Assembly: GCA_020850735.1 (NCBI GenBank)
Contig: JADZEE010000111.1
Coordinates: 1-36,099 of the forward strand
Source: Gammaproteobacteria bacterium
GTDB lineage: Bacteria > Pseudomonadota > Gammaproteobacteria > JADZEE01
Direction: 5' to 3'
Length of the DNA: 36,099 nt
Shown one piece after another: positions 34,285 through 36,099 of the stretch (position 1 is the first letter of the stretch; the number at the start of each line of letters is the position of its first letter). Made by a program: the position numbers and the translations under genes. A model generated the notes under the pieces. It saw only the letters and a list, made by a program, of their open reading frames with translations. It did no database searches and was not told the DNA's origin.

Positions 34285-35693
34285 GGTTTCAAGGAGTTAC
34301 GAATATACACCAGCGCCCGATCGAGCCGCCCCGACACCCCTTCGCGACCGATCAGCGCGCAGGTAACGTCGATGGGCGGAGACACCGTGCCGCCGGTCAG
34401 TGCCACGCGCAGGGGTTGCGCCACTTTGCCGAGTTTCAGGTCCCGCTGCGCGGCCACGGCCGCGACCGCCGCGTGGATCGCCTCGCGCGTCCAGGGCTCG
34501 ACGGCCGCCAGGCGCTCGCGCAAGTCCGCGAGCACCGGCGCGCTGTCGGAGCCGAGATGGGCGCGGGCCGCCTTGTCTTCGTAGGCGCGGGGTTCGACGT
34601 AAAAGTACCGGCACGCGTCCGCCATTTCCACGAGCGTGCGCGCGCGCTCGCGCAGCGCTTCCACGACGGCCGCGATCGGCGGTCCGGCGCTCCAGTCCAC
34701 GCCGGCGTCCGCGAGGTGCCGGCGCAGGCGCTGCCCGACGCTGTCCGGCGCCAGCGTCTTGATGTAATGCTGGTTCAGCCACAGCAGCTTGTCCGGGTTC
34801 ACCGCGGCGGCCGATTTGTTCAGAGCGGCGATGTCGAACTTGTCGATCATCTCCGCGATGCTGAAGATCTCGTCGTCGCCGTGCGCCCAGCCCATACGCA
34901 CGAGATAGTTGAGCAGCGCCTCGGGCAGGAACCCCTCGTCGCGATACTGCATGACGCTCACGGCCCCGTGACGCTTGGACAGCTTCTTGCCGTCCGGTCC
35001 GAGGATCATCGGCACGTGGGCGTAGACCGGCAGCGGCGCGCCGAGCGCGGCGAGGATGTTGAGCTGGCGCGGCGTGTTGTTCAGGTGGTCGTCACCGCGG
35101 ATGACGTGGGTGATCGCCATGTCCATGTCGTCGACCACGACGGTGAAGTTGTAGGTCGGTGAGCCGTCGGAACGCGCGATGATGAGGTCGTCGAGCTCAC
35201 GGTTTGCGAAGCGGACCATGCCGTGGATGCGATCCTCGACGACGACCTCACCGTCGGTCGGGTTGCGGAACCGCACCACCGGCGCGATGCCCGCGGGCGG
35301 CGGCCCCGAGCGCTGCCGGCAGCGACCGTCGTAGCGGGGCTTGTCACCGCGCGCCATCGCCGTGGTGCGCATGGCCTCGATCTCCTCCCGGCTGCAGTAG
35401 CAGTGATAGGCCGTGCCCGCGGCGAGCATCTGTCCGATCACCTCCCGGTAGCGATCGAATCGCCGGGTCTGATAGTACGGTCCCTCGTCGTAGTCGAGCC
35501 CGAGCCACGCCATGCCTTCGAAGATGATCTGGACGGCGTCCTCGGTCGATCGCTCGAGATCGGTATCCTCGATGCGCAGGATGAACGTGCCACCGAGCTT
35601 GCGGGCATAGAGCCAGTTGAACAGCGCGGTGCGCGCGCTGCCGATGTGCAGCATGCCCGTGGGGCTGGGCGGGAAGCGGGTACGGACGGTCAT
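34281..35693 (-). CDS. gltX: Glutamate--tRNA ligase
   Basis: A 470-residue class I aminoacyl-tRNA synthetase that charges tRNA-Glu. The HIGH motif appears as H16-I-G-S in PSPTGMLHIGSART, and KMSKS as K-LSKR (237-241, KKLSKRHGA). The zinc-binding set C98, C100, Y121, C125 (HCYCSREE and YDGRC) is complete, as in E. coli GluRS. GSPTYNFTVVVDDMDM and HVIRGDDHLNNTPRQ are canonical. The ATG at 35693 has no evident Shine-Dalgarno sequence but agrees with the family start. Upstream is an extended -10 promoter divergent from tRNA-Val; downstream lie tRNA-Ala and tRNA-Glu, the latter its own substrate. Confidence 0.97.
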   Translation of the reverse strand: MTVRTRFPPSPTGMLHIGSARTALFNWLYARKLGGTFILRIEDTDLERSTEDAVQIIFEGMAWLGLDYDEGPYYQTRRFDRYREVIGQMLAAGTAYHCYCSREEIEAMRTTAMARGDKPRYDGRCRQRSGPPPAGIAPVVRFRNPTDGEVVVEDRIHGMVRFANRELDDLIIARSDGSPTYNFTVVVDDMDMAITHVIRGDDHLNNTPRQLNILAALGAPLPVYAHVPMILGPDGKKLSKRHGAVSVMQYRDEGFLPEALLNYLVRMGWAHGDDEIFSIAEMIDKFDIAALNKSAAAVNPDKLLWLNQHYIKTLAPDSVGQRLRRHLADAGVDWSAGPPIAAVVEALRERARTLVEMADACRYFYVEPRAYEDKAARAHLGSDSAPVLADLRERLAAVEPWTREAIHAAVAAVAAQRDLKLGKVAQPLRVALTGGTVSPPIDVTCALIGREGVSGRLDRALVYIRNSLKP

Positions 35694-35725
35694 GGCGGAA
35701 GCGGAGCCGGGAAAAAACGGGGCGA

Positions 35726-35734
35726 ATTATAGCA
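35726..35734 (-). promoter_or_regulatory. gltX promoter, extended -10 (TGCTATAAT)
   Basis: A consensus TATAAT (35731-35726) is preceded by TGC, giving an extended -10. The predicted start is 25-27 nt before the gltX ATG. The -35 position is weak (TCAAAC at 35754-35749) and overlaps the divergent tRNA-Val -35. Confidence 0.6.
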
Positions 35735-35750
35735 GCCGCCCCGCTCCGGT

Positions 35751-35779
35751 TTGACCGTCCCCGCGGCCCCTACTAGAAT
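35751..35779 (+). promoter_or_regulatory. tRNA-Val promoter (TTGACC-N17-TAGAAT)
   Basis: TTGACC (35751-35756), a 17-nt spacer and TAGAAT (35774-35779) lie just before tRNA-Val, which begins at 35794. A good sigma-70 match. Confidence 0.75.
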
Positions 35780-35793
35780 TCCGGCCCCACGGC

Positions 35794-35868
35794 GGGCGAT
35801 TAGCTCAGTGGGAGAGCGCTGCCTTCACACGGCAGAGGTCGTAGGTTCGAACCCTACATCGCCCACCA
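35794..35868 (+). tRNA. tRNA-Val (anticodon CAC)
   Basis: A 75-nt cloverleaf: acceptor GGGCGAT pairs with ATCGCCC, D-arm GCTCAGTGGGAGAGC, anticodon stem CTGCC/GGCAG with loop TTCACAC (anticodon CAC), T-arm GTAGGTTCGAACCCTAC, and CCA encoded at 35866-35868. CAC reads GTG, a frequent codon in this GC-rich genome. Confidence 0.96.
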
Positions 35869-35928
35869 CTCCCGTCCGTTCCCCGGATCCTGCCCCGTGC
35901 CGCACGCCCGCGTCGCCCGCCCCGCCGA

Positions 35929-36099
35929 TCACAGCACGATCACGAGATAGAGCGCGTACAGGCCGCCGTTGACGCCGAGGTGCCACACTTCGATGCGATC
36001 GCGGGCGGCGAGAAAGCGCAGCCACAGCGCCGCCGCCAGGGTGATGCTGACGCCGGCGAGCACCTCGGTACGCGGCGCCCAGGGTGTCAGCGCGATGCC
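35929..36099 (-). CDS. Partial membrane protein, C-terminal 56 residues
   Basis: The minus-strand frame is open from the right edge to a TGA at 35931-35929. The visible part contains two hydrophobic stretches (VLAGVSITLAAALWLRFL and GLYALYLVIVL) separated by a short charged loop (AARDRIEVWHLGVN), so it is the C-terminal end of an inner-membrane protein. The 5' part lies outside the window. I do not recognise the family. It converges on tRNA-Val, 60 bp away. Confidence 0.6.
   Translation of the reverse strand, partial: GIALTPWAPRTEVLAGVSITLAAALWLRFLAARDRIEVWHLGVNGGLYALYLVIVL

Overview
The window looks like chromosome of a high-GC (roughly 68-70%) proteobacterium, most likely a gammaproteobacterium. 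Evidence: PpnN-type nucleosidase, the 180-kDa-class NAD-glutamate dehydrogenase, a gltX / tRNA-Ala(GGC) / tRNA-Glu(TTC) cluster, encoded CCA ends and long AsmA-like envelope proteins. I cannot name the genus. Most of it is dense housekeeping and accessory metabolism. The only mobile sequence seen is a lower-GC, 5'-truncated group II intron reverse transcriptase running off the left edge.

Left part (1-8 kb). After the intron remnant comes a divergent amrS/amrA pair (AmmeMemoRadiSam system). A minus-strand series follows: SDR, ChaC-like gamma-glutamylcyclotransferase, amine dehydrogenase heavy chain, TTQ amine dehydrogenase light chain, acyl-CoA synthetase. Heavy and light chain genes are only 24 bp apart, and none of the usual maturation genes (mauE, mauD, mauF, mauG) is present. 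The light chain resembles aromatic amine dehydrogenase more than methylamine dehydrogenase. The most economical reading is periplasmic deamination of an (aromatic) amine, followed by activation of the derived acid as a CoA thioester.

Middle (8-21.6 kb). There is a plus-strand AttEFGH-like ABC operon (ATPase, one large permease, lipocalin-like AttH protein), each gene overlapping the next by a few bases. Next are ppnN and a single-domain PilZ protein (minus), then an amidase and two tandem paralogous monohaem cytochromes c (plus), then an orphan TrpB2-type tryptophan synthase beta chain (minus). A 646-residue protein then joins cyclic-nucleotide-binding, rhodanese-like and coiled-coil regions behind a promoter that carries a perfect palindrome in its spacer. 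An atypical SDR that lacks the YxxxK lysine closes this part.

Right part (21.6-36 kb). A 1474-residue AsmA-like envelope protein (minus), a small ORF, a dodecin and a Tat-exported flavoprotein of the spermidine dehydrogenase type (plus). Then come gdhB (minus), tRNA-Glu, an intrinsic terminator, tRNA-Ala and gltX (minus), with divergent tRNA-Val(CAC) and a partial membrane-protein gene at the edge. The tRNA-Ala promoter overlaps the gltX stop codon.

Two exported amine-oxidising enzymes (TTQ amine dehydrogenase and spermidine-dehydrogenase-like flavoprotein), several c-type cytochromes and a large glutamate dehydrogenase suggest a lifestyle in which amines and amino acids feed respiration; this is inference. 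No CRISPR array, defence island or prophage was seen.
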